Below are positions 1 through 12,792 of a DNA stretch of 64,000 nucleotides, piece after piece. Position 1 is the first letter of the stretch. Each line of letters begins with the position of its first letter. The stretch is from Rapana venosa (lineage: Eukaryota > Mollusca > Gastropoda > Neogastropoda > Muricidae): positions 26,735,306-26,799,305 of the forward strand of contig CM054153.1 in NCBI GenBank assembly GCA_028751875.1, given 5' to 3'. The translations under genes and the position numbers were made by a program. Under the pieces are notes generated by a model, which ran no database searches, was not told the origin of the DNA, and saw only the letters and a list, made by a program, of their open reading frames with translations.

Positions 1-287
1 CAGTTTCCACGTTTCTCTAAATCGATTGATTGATTGGGAGAGCAAAAAAAACCCCAAAACATGGGCTGTGCAATGGGTTTAAGGCCAATATTTACCTCAA
101 CAATCGGCTGTGGTTTGACAACTTACTGTCAGTGCCAGTGATGGTCAGGGAGGGTCATAGGCCTGAAAACCAGAACGTTCCAGCTGGTACCAGCCACACT
201 TCTGATCACAGATGCCTTGGTTGCTTAGCAGCTGTGGACATTGTCTCTATCTGAGCCTGGAATGTCGATGCTATTATTTGTGTTTAC

Positions 288-664
<377 letters not shown>

Positions 665-909
665 CTGAACACAGCAACCTCTGCAATCACTCCAGTTTTT
701 AGCAGCCTGTGGTCAGTAGCCCCTAACAACTAAGTTCATTCTTAAAATGCACGGAACATTATTGTCACAGATAAAGCGGGACTAGATGGGGGTGTGGGGG
801 TTGCTGTGGCGGTTTGATTTGACAGCTAGCCCATTCCTGTCTTGAGTTTTACTTGTCGTTTTGGAAAATGAAGAGGAAGGTGTTCAGTGTCTGTATGTTT
901 CTGAAAGGC

Positions 910-1000
910 GAAGGGATAGCTCATTAGTCAGAACACTCCTTTTCCACAAGCTAAGGTTAAGCAGCATCGAGCGTGGTTACCAAGTGGATGGGTGACATCA
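910..1000 (+). repeat. SINE-A, 5' fragment
   Basis: Contains GGATAGCTCATTAGTCAGAA and the full 5S-like stretch TAAGCAGCATCGAGCGTGG, TTACCAAGTGGATGGGTGAC. The body is missing. Confidence 0.65.
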
Positions 1001-2397
1001 TTTTGTTGCTTCCTGCAGTCTTATCATTTCAATTTGTTATAACTTTTTATAGAATTGTCTGATTTTCAGCCTTTTTTTTGGGGGGTGGGGGGTGCTATTG
1101 AATAGCCTCTTTATTGAAGATTAATAACATGTCAATTTGTAATTACTTTTCATAAAATTGTCTGATTTTCAATCTGTTTTCTTAAAATAAATTTTATTGT
1201 TGAATAGCCTCTTTAATAACATGTCAGTAACTGAAAATTGACCTCAGGTGCATCGCGACTCATGAAGTGGGGGAGTGTCATTTAAATATTACCCTTCATC
1301 AGCCAGCCAGCCAGCCAGCCAGCCCCAAACCAGCCCACAGCCAGTCTCTGTTGCAGTACTGGGTTGCAAAGCATGACCTCGTTGTATTTATTGTAGGCTC
1401 TCTCCGCTCCATGGTAAATCCCTGTCCCCATTTAGTGGCACTTAACCATGATAATGACCTTCACTGCAAGATCCTTTTGCCATGAAAGTTTTGGGGCAGG
1501 GTTGAGAGAGGAGAGAGAGGGAGGAGGAGGATTAATGACAGAAATGTCTGCAAATATTGAAGGGAAAGGGTAAGAGGGGAGGGGGTAGTGTGTGGTTCCA
1601 GTTTATCACAACAAGAGGGGGACGGCGTAGTCAATATTGACCGCCTATATTATTATAAGCCGGCTCTTTACAGTTGGGTCAACACAGGGACAGTGGTGGT
1701 GGAGGAGGAGGAGGTGGATGATACTACTACAATTCATAGGTCTTCAAAAGGGCCAGGAAATAAAAGGAATTTTATTTAAGGCGGAGCGCCCCTTTGCCTG
1801 GAAAGATGGGCGGTAGGGGATCAGACAGCAGAAAGACGGACATGTCTACATGTCTGTCTGCCCTGTCTCTATGAGGAGATAGTCAGATAACGATAACGAA
1901 ATTTTATTTTCCGAGGGTAATAGAATAAGTACAAGACTTTTTTTTAAATATTTTTTTTTACATCCAGCCCTCGAAAAGAAAGAAAGTAAACAGACAAATA
2001 TAAGCAAAGTGAATCATAACAATCAAATAAACATCACCGCTATCATCATCGTTGTCATCACCTCTATCATCATCACCACCATCATCAGAAACAAAATGAT
2101 TATGATAACATATAAACTTTATGGAGCTGGAAGGAATAATGATAATTATGACAAAAGTAGTTTGTTAGCATTCACACATATACACCTAATGTTTCTTCGA
2201 GTCATATTGTTCAACAACATTTAACAGTGTCAGAGAGAATACAAACATGAGAGAGAGAAGGGGCGGGGGAGGGAAGGAGAGAGAGAGGGAGAGATCATCA
2301 AAGCTATGTATACCGAAACGAGAGAAGACAGTTGTGTAATAGGGGCATTATTCATTTTATTTATTTTTTTCACTTTTGTTTTGTTGTTGGTTATTAT

Positions 2398-2640
2398 TAT
2401 TATTGTTCTTCTTCTTCTCCTCTTTCTTCTTCTTCTTCTTCTTCTCTTTCTTCTTCTTCTTCTCTTTTTTCTTTTTCTTTTTCTTCTTCTTCTTCTTCTT
2501 CTTTTTCTCCTCTTTCTTCTTCTTCTTCTTCTTCTTCTCTTCTTCTTCTTCCTCTTCTTCTTCTTCTCCTCCTCTCTTTTCTTCTTCTTCTTCTTCTTCC
2601 TCCTTTTTCTTCCCCCTTTCTTCTTCTTCTTCTTCTTCTT
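2398..2640. repeat. (TTC)n polypyrimidine tract
   Basis: About 240 bp almost purely pyrimidine on the plus strand, with CTT/TCC interruptions. The 155-residue Lys/Arg-rich minus frame over it is a repeat translation. Confidence 0.95.
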
Positions 2641-2850
2641 AGTCACGTATTTATTTTTCCGAGGTTCAACCAATGGTGACATTATTTTTTGCGCCATAGA
2701 CCGGGTTTTTTTTGGCCCACCATGAAGGTAGCCGCATTCCGACTAAGAGGATGATCATAATTATAAAAGTGCTGACTCCCATTTCCTTGTTACGTCTTAA
2801 GTTTCACAGCTTTTTTCTGAGGGATTTTCCATTTATTTAACTCAAGAAAT

Positions 2851-3130
2851 GGGACGGGGTGGCTCAGTGGTCAGAGCACTCGCTTTCCCCAGCCAAGGTT
2901 AAGCAGCATCGAGCGGCGATGGGTGACCGTTTGCGCGCCTTGGCTTCATCACAGTCCCCCAGTTAACCCAGCTGTAAATGGGTACCTGCCCTCTTTAGGG
3001 TCAGGGAAGGTAAAGCAGCGAGGGAGAGGAGATGGTGCGCCGCCCTCAATATGCTGGCCCTAGAGAAGTGAGGTCTCTGACGCCTCGCTCCCCTACGTCC
3101 CTGTTATGGGACTCCTTTACCTTTTAACCT
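2851..3130 (+). repeat. SINE-A, near full length, tRNA/5S chimera
   Basis: The head GGGTGGCTCAGTGGTCAGAG carries a tRNA-type A box. It is followed by CAAGGTTAAGCAGCATCGAG and GATGGGTGACC, which match the internal control part of 5S rRNA (GCTAAGCAG..TCG...TTGGATGGGAGACC). The body includes AATGGGTACCTGCCCT, AATATGCTGGCCCTAGAGAA and the end TGGGACTCCTTTACCTTT. Confidence 0.75.
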
Positions 3131-3569
3131 TTTACACGCACTGCCTCTACTATCACAACACACTGCCACAGCCCCACCCTGACCATGATTCTGATTCCAC
3201 TTTTAAAGGCTTGTGTGTTGTTGTGTTTCAGAGGGTTGGTTCCACCAGGTTGGACATCTTCAGGAGGGAAGGCACAGCACAGTCCCTGAACAACACAGGC
3301 TTTGTACTGGTCTTCACCACCAAATGACAAAGGAAAATGAAGAACGAAGATGATGTTTGACATTGCCTGATCGGGATTGGAGATGAGAGAGAGAGAACGG
3401 TGGTCAACTCCTGACATCCTGACAGACGTGAAGGAATGTTCATTGCTTGCCAAAGGGAGAATCATGAGCGACGAAACTGCAAGTACAAAGTTGAAAGTTT
3501 TCACACACTCTCATACACGTATACAATAGTAATCAAGCACCTGGCCCAGGTGAAAAGCTGTGTCAGTTA

Positions 3570-3890
3570 TTGATGTCAGCTAATTGTCAAGGCCTAGACT
3601 AAAATGTCATTATGTTGTAATAATGTTGTGTTGAGATTCCCTTCAGCCATGACTAGCTTCTTAACATAACAACCTGCACTCTCCTTTGTTAAAGGAGAAA
3701 AAAATCCTCTGAAGTCGGAGTATGGCTGCCTATGTGGCGAGGTACTTGAAAAGAGTCATACACGCAAACTTCTCATCCGGTGTACTTCCTATCTCACAGT
3801 GATTCCCAGGTGGGATGAGTGAGCCAGAGTGCATGTTCTGGGTGACCCCCAGGGTGTAAAGCTGGGGAACGCACAACAACAACAGTCATG
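3570..3890 (+). repeat. dispersed repeat D, copy 1
   Basis: AGTATGGCTGCCTATGTGGC, GAGGTACTTGAAAAGAGTCA, TGATTCCCAGGTGGGATGAG and GGGGAACGC recur at 4540-4830. Confidence 0.6.
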
Positions 3891-4144
3891 CACTATCTGG
3901 TAGCGGTGTTAAACATTTAATAGTTTTTCCTGTTCAAAGGGCAGACTGGTTTAAGATTTTGGTTCCTTGATGGTGGTAAGGTGAGTGGAGGAAGAGGGTC
4001 AAATTGACTGTAATACAAAAAGTAGGTTATAATTATCAGGTACCAGTAATTTATCTGTTCAGATACACAGCAACCACTACAAAATACACTGGCCTGAGAG
4101 ACAGAGACAGAGAGAGAGAGACAGAAAGAGTGAGAGAGAGAGGG

Positions 4145-4330
4145 GGGTGGAGTTAGCTATGTGGTTAGAGCTTTGAGCTCATGATCTGCTATCACTAGTT
4201 CGAGCCATCACACGTTAAAAACTCATTCCGCCTTTCCCAAAGAGAAGACGATTGAAGTTGCAGAAGGAATGGATGACAGTCACACACAATATAAACAACA
4301 GGACTGGACTGGATTGGTCGGTAACAAGGC
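4145..4330 (+). repeat. SINE-B-like, diverged
   Basis: tRNA-like head TTAGCTATGTGGTTAGAGC and a B-box-like TAGTTCGAGCC, followed by a degenerate body with GGAATGGATGACAG. Confidence 0.5.
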
Positions 4331-4539
4331 CTAGGCAACATCTTCACAAAATGTTGGGGCAACACTTGAGGCCCAGCTAAGCACACTGAACAGAGGGTTG
4401 GTTTTTCTTTATATAAAATAAATGCTGCATAGGCTCAGTCCAAAAGCTTGTAAGCTGATTGCTACATGAAAATGGTTTAGTGCTTTAAAAGCGCTTTGTT
4501 GATATTGTTGTCTCCAGCTGTGACAGGCTCTTGGTTAAA

Positions 4540-4830
4540 CAACCCACATTCTCCTTTAAAGAAGAAAAATTCGGAGAAGCTTTAGTAGGGCGACCTATAT
4601 GGCGAGGTACTTGAAAAGAGTCATGCACGCAATCTTTTCATCCAGTGTTTACCTACATGTAGTATGACTGCCTACATGGCAACGAACTTGAAAATAAGTC
4701 ATACGCGCAATCTTCTTATCCAGTGTGTACCTACAGTCTCAGTGTGATTTCCAGGTGGGATGAGCGAGTCAAGAGTGTACATTCTGGATGACCCCTAGGG
4801 TGTTAGGCTGGGGAATGCGCATCATCATCA
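4540..4830 (+). repeat. dispersed repeat D, copy 2
   Basis: Same strings as copy 1, with the GGCGAGGTACTTGAAAAGAG segment partly repeated inside (TGGCAACGAACTTGAAAATA). Confidence 0.6.
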
Positions 4831-5184
4831 TTAACATTGTGCCAAGCTTACTAAGCGCTCTTAATTACCATCACCGTTCGCCTCTGTATTCACCCATAAT
4901 TACTACCACCACCATTTGCCAAACTGCCTTAAGCCCCCACCTTCACATGTTACGATTGAATTCTGATCCAGTATATAATAACCACACTGTTTTTCAGAGA
5001 ATTCCTGAACATGACCCGTTCTGAGATGGAAGGCACTGTCCATCTCCAGCACTGGAGGTGACACAGGAGTGAAGAATCGTGATGGTGAGTGGCCCTGCCT
5101 GATGCTTGACACCAGACGGCCATGAAGGAATGGCCTTGCTGCCAGTGATTCCTGGGAGCATCAGGGGCGACAAAACTGCAAGTA

Positions 5185-5830
5185 CAAAGTTACGTTTTCA
5201 AATTCGTTTGTTCAAAATATACAAGCGCCACAGAGCACTAGTGTTGTTAAATTCATTTCTTTAAAATATACAAGCGCCACAAAGCAGTAGTGTTGTCAAA
5301 TTTATTTCTTTGAAATATACAAGCACCTCAAAGTAAAAGTGTTGTTAAATTCATTTCTTTAAGATATACAAGCACCTCAAAGTATTACTGTTGTCAAATG
5401 TATTTCTTTAAGATATACAAGCACCTCAAAGTAGTAGTGTTGTCAAATTTATTTCTTTAAGATATACAAGCACCACAAAGTAGTAGTGTTGTCAAAATAG
5501 TTAATTTCTTTGAAATATACAAGCGCCTCAAAGTAGTTGTGTTGCCAGATTCATTTCTTTAAGATACACAAGCACCTCAAAGTAGTAGTGTTGTCAAATT
5601 TGTTTAAGATATACAAGCACCTCAAAGTAGTAGTGGTGTCAATTTTTCTTTCTTTAAAGCACTTCAAAGTAGTAGTGTATCAAAATAGTTCATTTCTTTA
5701 AGATATAGAAGCACCTCAAAGTAGTAGTGTTGTCAGATTTATTTCTTTAAGATATACAAGCACCTCAAAGTAGTAGTGTTGCAGATTTATTTCTTTAAGA
5801 TATACAAGCACCTCAAAGTAGTTGTTACAA
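5185..5830. repeat. 49-bp minisatellite, about 12 units
   Basis: The unit is close to TTTCTTTAAGATATACAAGC plus ACCTCAAAGTAGTAGTGTTG and TCAAATTTA. It is followed by a CA microsatellite at 5849-5908. Confidence 0.9.
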
Positions 5831-5848
5831 CAGTTGTTTCAGTCTGCA

Positions 5849-5853
5849 CACAC

Positions 5854-5908
<55 letters not shown>
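5849..5908. repeat. (CA)n microsatellite
   Basis: About 28 CA units directly after the 49-bp minisatellite. Confidence 0.95.
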
Positions 5909-5909
<1 letters not shown>

Positions 5910-5910
<1 letters not shown>

Positions 5911-6928
5911 GTTCAGTTTTTTCCCCTTTGGTAGTGGTAGGTGGAGGGAGGGAAGTGGGGGGGATTATACAAAAAAATCACACTAGGTATGAATAATTAT
6001 GTTATGATTTAAATGCATTATCTTAATTTCAATAAACACATCAGGTATCAGCGTGCTTAAAGTGCACAGTAGCCACCACAGTAATACACACTGGCCATGT
6101 CGTTGAAGAAGAAAAAGTGAAGGCACTTGGGGTGGATGCCTGGGTTAACAATTAACTGTCAGTATTAGGGAGCAGGGGAATGGCGCAGATGTATACTTGT
6201 TTGGATACAAACCGGGAGATAAAGCTTTGCTGTTAAGTGGATTACGGGTGGGGACTTTACCCTGTTGGCAAACAGGGGTCAGGCTATCAGCAGGTGAGGA
6301 GATAGAGGGACTGGTGTTTTGGGTACTGCTGCAGGAGAACAGGCTGAAGTGTATCTTCATGACACTCTTAGTCTTTATGGTCTCTTGTCACCAGCTTCAG
6401 CAACCTGGTTAGTTAGCTCTCTGATAAGATGAGATGGCCCTGGCTTCTTACAGAGTAGGCAAAGTCATTTCAACTGATAGAAAGAACATCTATCTGCCCA
6501 GTTGTGCCTTTGTGCTTTGAGAGGAATTATTTGCTGTTTAAACGTTCATATCCAAAACACTTTATTTCAATAAGATCTCAAAATTAAAACAAAAAAATTT
6601 GGGCAGAATTTTGTTTGCAGTTAGGACAAAAGCGAGTTTAACTTTTTGGAGGAAAGTACTTTATGAATATTTAAAGATGTAAGAGCTCTTCTGTTTTAAA
6701 ACAAAGTGCAGAGTAGAGATCATCTGAAGAGATTAGAAAAACCCAAAAAACCTGCTTCTATTCTAAGAAAAAAAAAGAGTGGATTTTGGTCAAGAGGGAT
6801 TACCCGTTGTTACATAGTTATTGCCATTTTCTAGTAATGAAAAGGCCAAAGAAAGGTTGTGTCTGTCATCCTGCCAAACTTGGTTTCTGTAGAGAATGCA
6901 CACACACACACACGCACGCACGCACGCA

Positions 6929-6967
<39 letters not shown>

Positions 6968-8680
6968 TAGGAAGGGACAACTAAATCATGATCAGAATAC
7001 AAGCTTTGTTTCTTCACACTGTTGGAACTAAACTCCTGTTATGAGTAAAATTTCCAAACTTATCAAGAGAAACAAATAAATCTGGTAGTACTTGGTAAGC
7101 TGGTGTAAAATCATGTCAAATCGAGGAAATGGATGTAAGATTATGCACGACCAACTGCCATGGCACAGTGGTTAGTGCGTGCAGTTCCTGGCAGGAAGGA
7201 AATGGGTTCATTTCCCGAGTCGTAGGTTGCTTTGGGCTTTTCGTTGTTATTACTCCAGCCAGGTCCCTTCTATCTTTGGAGGCGATGGCTGCGCCTTTAG
7301 TCATGTCAGTCTTGCAGGGAGCAATGTCTGGAGTGGCTCAGTAGTCCAAACCATGCAAGGCAGTGGCTGCCACAGTTGTTGGTGCAGACAGAATTGGATG
7401 GCGGGTGGATGGCCTGGTTTTGCTGTCTCTCCTTCCTGCTGCAGTTTCTCAGATTCTGTCTTTCCATTTTGTTGGAGTCCCTTCTCTTACCCCCCACGTA
7501 CTGGATCCCATCATCCTTTTCGATTTTCCGAAAGCACTACCTAGCTGTTGGAGATTATATCAGAGGCTTTCGTGTCCCTCTTGCATACATCTTGAAATGC
7601 AGTGCTGAGACGCCCTTAAGGACAGAGACATGCACCTATACAGGATGGTTGTGAATGGCTGTCCTTCATACAGTGCATGTGACCTATGCGATTTTTTGGT
7701 TTTTACTGCAGTAGTAGTAGTACTAGTAGTGTAGGGCTCTTTGGGAGGACTGGGACCATACAGTCGAGCATCTTTCGTTTTTGGAGAGTGTTGAGGAAAG
7801 GACTTGACAAAGATGGCAGATGTCTTTCACTCGGGCTTTGTTGAAGCCCTGATACATTATGACAGAAAGCCTAGAGCACAACCCTTTCAGTTATGTCTCA
7901 AAGCAGGGTTACTTTCATCCCCTCATCGTTACAGTACCCTCATCGTCATTTGCCATCATGGCTTAAAACTAAACAAACCGGTCTCAGATTCAGTGGCCTC
8001 TGTTGCTTTGATCTCACATTGACCTCAGTTTCGGTTTCCCTATACACTTTTTTTGGTTTTGTACACTTCAGTGCCTGTGGTTAGTTTAGTATCAGAGTCT
8101 TTCAGGTCTAAGGGTTATTGGAGATTACAGGAGAGAGATCAGGGTGGTCAATACCACCCCAGGTGGTTGTTGTCTCTGTGAGTAAGACTTACATTCATCA
8201 GTTGGGGGCTTGGTAGGTGGTTTTGAGTGCATGTTGGCATAGAACAGACATCACTGGATTGACCAGCAGCAGTGCAGGGCTCTTCTGGCCAATGGCTCCA
8301 CAGTAGCCTAACTGCAATCAATAAGCTGCCAGAGGAATTCTGACTGATGATACATGAGGAGCCCAGGAACGACTGGGATGGAGAGATCAGACTGAGCTGC
8401 ATGGGAACAGTGGAACAAGATTGTTACAGGAGACACCCCCCCCCCCCCCCCCCCCCCACGCACACACACAGAAAGTACTGAGCCCATATAAAATGGTGTT
8501 AAAGCCCCAGTGTAATTTAAATTTTCATCCAGTGTCAGTCAGTTGAAAGATTCTGAAGTTATCCTGTTTGTAAAACCACTTTTTCTTTTTTAATTTTAAT
8601 TTTATAGTTTTGTTTATAGGTTTTGCTTTTTTGCTGTTTAAAATTGAGGAAGGAGAGGAGTAAAGTAAGAAATTATTTTC
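5910..8680. other. no gene recognised
   Basis: Apart from the CA repeat at 6898 and a poly-C run near 8439-8457, I see no exon with conserved protein content on either strand. Short frames around 7130-7650 and 8148-8402 have no recognisable domain and no supporting splice structure. Confidence 0.5.
6898..6962. repeat. (CA)n with GCAC interruptions
   Basis: CA repeat interrupted by CGCACGCACGCAACGC. Confidence 0.95.
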
Positions 8681-8689
8681 CATATCATG

Positions 8690-10310
8690 AACAACAAATA
8701 TGTTAAAAATACTTGCTGTTATTTCAGTAACTCTTTTAAAAACGAAACACCTCCTGTATTTCAGTAACTGTTTTAAAAAAGAAATGCTTCCTGTATTTCA
8801 ATAACATTTTAAAAAGAAATGCTTTCTGAATTTCAGTAGCCATTTTAAAAAAAGAAATGCTTCCTTATTTCAGCAACTCTTTTAAAAAAAGAAATGCTTC
8901 CTTATTTCAGCAACTCTTTTAAAAAAGAAATGCTTTCTGTATTTCAGCAACTCTTTTAAAAAAGAAATGCTTTCTGTATTTCAGTAACTCTTTTAAAAAA
9001 GAAATGCTTCCTTATTTCAGCAACTCTTTTAAAAAAGAAATGCTTCCTGTATTTCACTAACTATCTTAAAAAGAAATGCTTCCTTATTTCAGTAACTATC
9101 TTAAAAAGAAATGCTTTATGAATTTCAGTAACTATTTTAAAAAAGAAATGCTTCCTGTATTACAGTAACTATTTAAAAAGAAATGCTTCCTGTATTTCAG
9201 TAACTATCTTAAAAAAAATGCTTTCTGAATTTCAGTAGCTATTTTAAAAAAGAAATGCTTCCTGTATTTCAGTAACTATCTTAAAAAGAAATGCTTGCTG
9301 TATTTCGGTAACTTTTTTTTTTAAAGCTTCCTGTATTATAGTAAAACAAAAAAATTTAAGCTACCTTTACTTCAATAACTATTTTAAAAAGAATGCTTCC
9401 TGTGTTTTAATTGTTTTAAAAAAGAAATGCTTCCTGTATTTTAGTAACTCAACATTTTTTCATGTATTTCAGAAACTATTTTAGAAAGAAATGCCTCCTA
9501 TATATATATCAGTAACTATTTCTATTTTAAAAAGAAATAATTCCTTTATTTTAATAACTGTTTGGAAAAAAATCCTGTATTTCAGTAAATATTTTAGAAA
9601 AGAAATGCTTCCTGTATTTCAGTAACTCTTTTAAAAAAGAAATGATTCCTTATTTCAGTAACTCTTTTAAAAAAGAAGTGCTTCCTTATTTCAGCAACTC
9701 TTTTAAAAAAGAAATGCTTCCTGTATTTCAGTAACTCTTTCAAAAAAAGAAATGCTTTCTGTATATCAGTAACTCTTTTTAAAAAAGAAATGCTTCCTGT
9801 ATATCAGTAACTCTTTCAAAAAAAGAAATGCTTTCTGTATAATTATCAGTAACTCTTTCAAAAATAAAAATGCTTTCTGTATATCAGTAACTCTTTCAAA
9901 AAAAGAAATGCTTTCTGTATATCAGTAACTCTTTCAAAAAAAGAAATGCTTTCTGTATATCAGTAACTCTTTTAAAAAAGAAATGCTTCCTTATTTCAGC
10001 AACTCTTTTAAAAAAGAAATGCTTTCTGTATATCAGTAACTATTTTACTTCCTGTATTTCAGTAAATATTCTAAAAAGAGATGCCTACTGTATTTCAGTA
10101 ATTATTTAAAAAAAAAAAATGCTTTATGTATTTCAGTAATTATTTCGAAAAGAAATGTTTTCTGTATTACAGTAAAAATAAATGGCTCATGTATTTCAGT
10201 AACAATTTCTATTTTAAAAGGAAATACTTTCTGTATTTCAGTAACTATTTTAAAAAGAAATGCCTCCTGTCTTTCAGTAACTGTCTTAAACTGTTCTTTG
10301 GTATTAAAAA
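8690..10310. repeat. 36-bp satellite array, about 45 units
   Basis: The unit is close to GAAATGCTTCCTGTATTTCA plus GTAACTCTTTTAAAAAA. Variants alternate between GCTTCCT and GCTTTCT and between CAGTAACT and CAGCAACT; divergence rises toward 9300-9600 and at the right end. No gene lies within. Confidence 0.9.
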
Positions 10311-10374
10311 AACATTTCTATGTAAAAAAGTTGGTAGCCACAAATAATGAACAATAAAGGAACAAAATATTACC

Positions 10375-11092
10375 ATATCTGCCAACCTTTGAAAATAAAA
10401 TAAAAAACTGAAAGGGGGGGGGGAGGGGGCTGGTACTTGCCCCCTTCTTAAAAAGGTGGGGGGGGGGGGAGCAGGGCTGTGCCCACTGAAGCATTCTCTA
10501 TAATTTAAAAAGAGCAGCACATTTCTCATTGTTAGTAAAGAAAGAATAGAGTGCAATGCTTTGAATTGAAATAGCCGTAGGTGGAAACCAAAAGTACAAG
10601 GATCGCATTTCACACCTGCTTTATGAAGTATAAAATCAGTGGATAAAAGTGTTCAGAGGCGAGTAGCAAAGATTTTTGTTGATTTTTGTTTGTTTGATAG
10701 TTTCTGGAGTCCAAACTGTCAAAATCTGGGCTTGACAACATCAGCTCTTCATAGTTGGCTATAGCTCTACATCTGTCCACTGCTGCCTGCTGGTCGATGC
10801 TGTTCATCACATGCGGAGAAAAACTAACTTGTTTTGTTTGTTGCTACTTCAGTAATCTAGTCTCTGAACTCTACTTTTGTCAATTACATGGCATTTAATG
10901 CAAAATTTCTGGCTTGCTTTGTTGTTTTGAAATTAGGTAAAGGAGGTAAAAAAGGGGTTTTGAAATTAATCGAACACAAATACATCAGTACATGACTTCC
11001 TTCATTTTTGATTGGAAATTTCAGAAAGAGGAAAAGTTTCTTAAAAACTCAAAACATTCTTGGGGAAGGGGGGAGAATGGTTGGCAGCTGTG
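10375..11092. mobile_element. terminal-inverted-repeat element, copy 1
   Basis: Left end ATATCTGCCAACCTTTG and right end GAATGGTTGGCAGCTGTG give the same CTGCCAACC core inverted as the copy at 16523. Inside the left end is a similar G-rich/C-rich patch followed by CCCACTGAAGC. About 720 bp, no transposase frame. It begins directly after the 36-bp satellite. Confidence 0.55.
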
Positions 11093-12450
11093 TAAGTCTT
11101 TGTAGCATTTAATTCTTTAAAAAACAACTACAACAAAAAACAACTATAAAAACCTAACCACAATGTAAAATGCCACAACATACCGTACAAGTTTATATTG
11201 TCAGTATTGGGAAGCAAACAGCAAGCTGTCTTTCAAACACATTTTCTTCTGGGTTTTTTGTTAATTTTTTAATATATAAAGGTCATAGTCTGCGGCCCAT
11301 CTCCCTTGCCTTACACACATACGTTCTGATGGAGACAGACAGGTGTTTATTTGAAAAAGCAGGACATTTCAGGATAATTCATGACACAATTCATTACACT
11401 TTACTCCCGATTCATGTCTACAATAGAAACCAACTTTGGCAGTTTGAGCAGATGGCTTTAAAATGCAGTTTCTAAATTTGATGACTGTAAATTCCGTTCA
11501 GAGAAAACCAAAAAATTATCTTGGAGAATATCGTGGCGTAGAACAACTTTTGCAAGAGTTCTTCCTCATGAGTTTGCTTTGGTTCGCGTTCTGTAAATCT
11601 TTCAGCTGAGGCTGTGCGGCAGAGTCCCATGTCATCTTCAGAGTATTAAAATCCATTTTTCGTTACAGGGAAAATTAGCTATGGTAGATGGATTAGATGA
11701 CAGTACAGAAACGTTAATTCCCAGCATACAATTATGTGGCGAGAGAGGGGAAAGAAGAAAATATAGAAGTGATGATAGTTCTGGTATGATACAGTGATTT
11801 TTATTCCAACTTTTTTCTTTTCGATAATACCTAATTTTTTAGCATTTATATGAGCAAGTAACCTAAAAGCATTGTAAATGCCCAAAATAAGGTATATTCA
11901 GACATGTTTTCTTTCTTGGTTTTGTTTTCTGAGATCCATTTGATACAGACTATCAAGGTAAGAAAATAATTGATAGGATGGAGAAACTTTTGAAAACATA
12001 AAATGTATATTTTATTATTTTTGGGGTGGGTGGGTGTGAAATCTTAAATGCATACATTTTTACATTCACACATGACTAGCTCAGACCTGCCTGCCTTAGC
12101 AAAAATGATTTAGTATTTTGACAGCAAATTAAGATATTTTGGCATCTTATGTTTGGGTGGGAAATTTGGGCGGGGGGAGGGGACGGAAAGGAGGGTTGGG
12201 AGGGGGGGGGGGGGGATTGCAGCAGGGCAGTGAATGCATGTATTCATCTGAAGGCAGCTATAGAGTACAACACTGTTCCTCATGGTTCAAGGGCACTTTC
12301 CAGTAAACCGAGACCACCCTGTGAAAGACCAGTAAACGCATTTCTAGAGAAATGGTAAATTACGCCATAAAAAAACCGTCTGCGTATGGTGAATTTTTTT
12401 TCTTCCCAAATTATGTCAGTCTCCTTTGATCCGTCTTCCTGTTCCGATAC
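11093..12450. other. no gene recognised
   Basis: AT-rich sequence with a poly-G run near 12200. No conserved peptide was found in any frame. Confidence 0.5.
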
Positions 12451-12469
12451 ATTTTGACAAGGCGCTGTA

Positions 12470-12792
12470 AGACACTGAGGAGAAAAATGGCAGAAGAAAA
12501 GTTTTCAACTAAAAGATGCCCTGTCAGTCCTACAAGCCCTGTCTGCAGACAGAGAAACAGAACTCCAGTAAGAACTTCAGCTCCTTACACAAAACCAACG
12601 TGTAATGCTGCAATGGATCCCTGCCCACTGATGACCTTGTGAAAACAGGGTGCACAGAAAGAACAGTGTGAAAGAAGCAGCCTCGCCTTCTATAAACAGA
12701 AAACAATGATCACATCAGTGGCCCGACCCAGAGAAGAGGAGGACGACTTCCACCATCTCAAAAGAGAAGAACAAGTCATCACTCCCAGGATG
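12470..12792 (+). pseudogene. LINE RNase-H segment, copy 1
   Basis: It shares a run of similarity with 13640-13880 (TCAGTCCTACAAGCCCTGTC, then ATGGATCCCTGCCCACTG, then AAAAGAGAAGAACAAGTCAT). By comparison with that copy it derives from a non-LTR element RNase-H region. The frame is broken and the RNase-H motif itself has decayed. It ends where the mariner remnant begins. Confidence 0.6.

Noticed and set aside
2230..2697. 155-residue Lys/Arg-rich frame resembling a basic nuclear protein
   Set aside because: It is the reverse reading of the (TTC)n tract.
2851..2960. Genuine tRNA or 5S rRNA gene
   Set aside because: The modules are partial and fused, lack the full cloverleaf or 120-nt 5S structure, and recur as a dispersed SINE.
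8690..10310. CRISPR-like array
   Set aside because: Units are contiguous with no unique spacers, in a eukaryotic intergenic region; it is a satellite.
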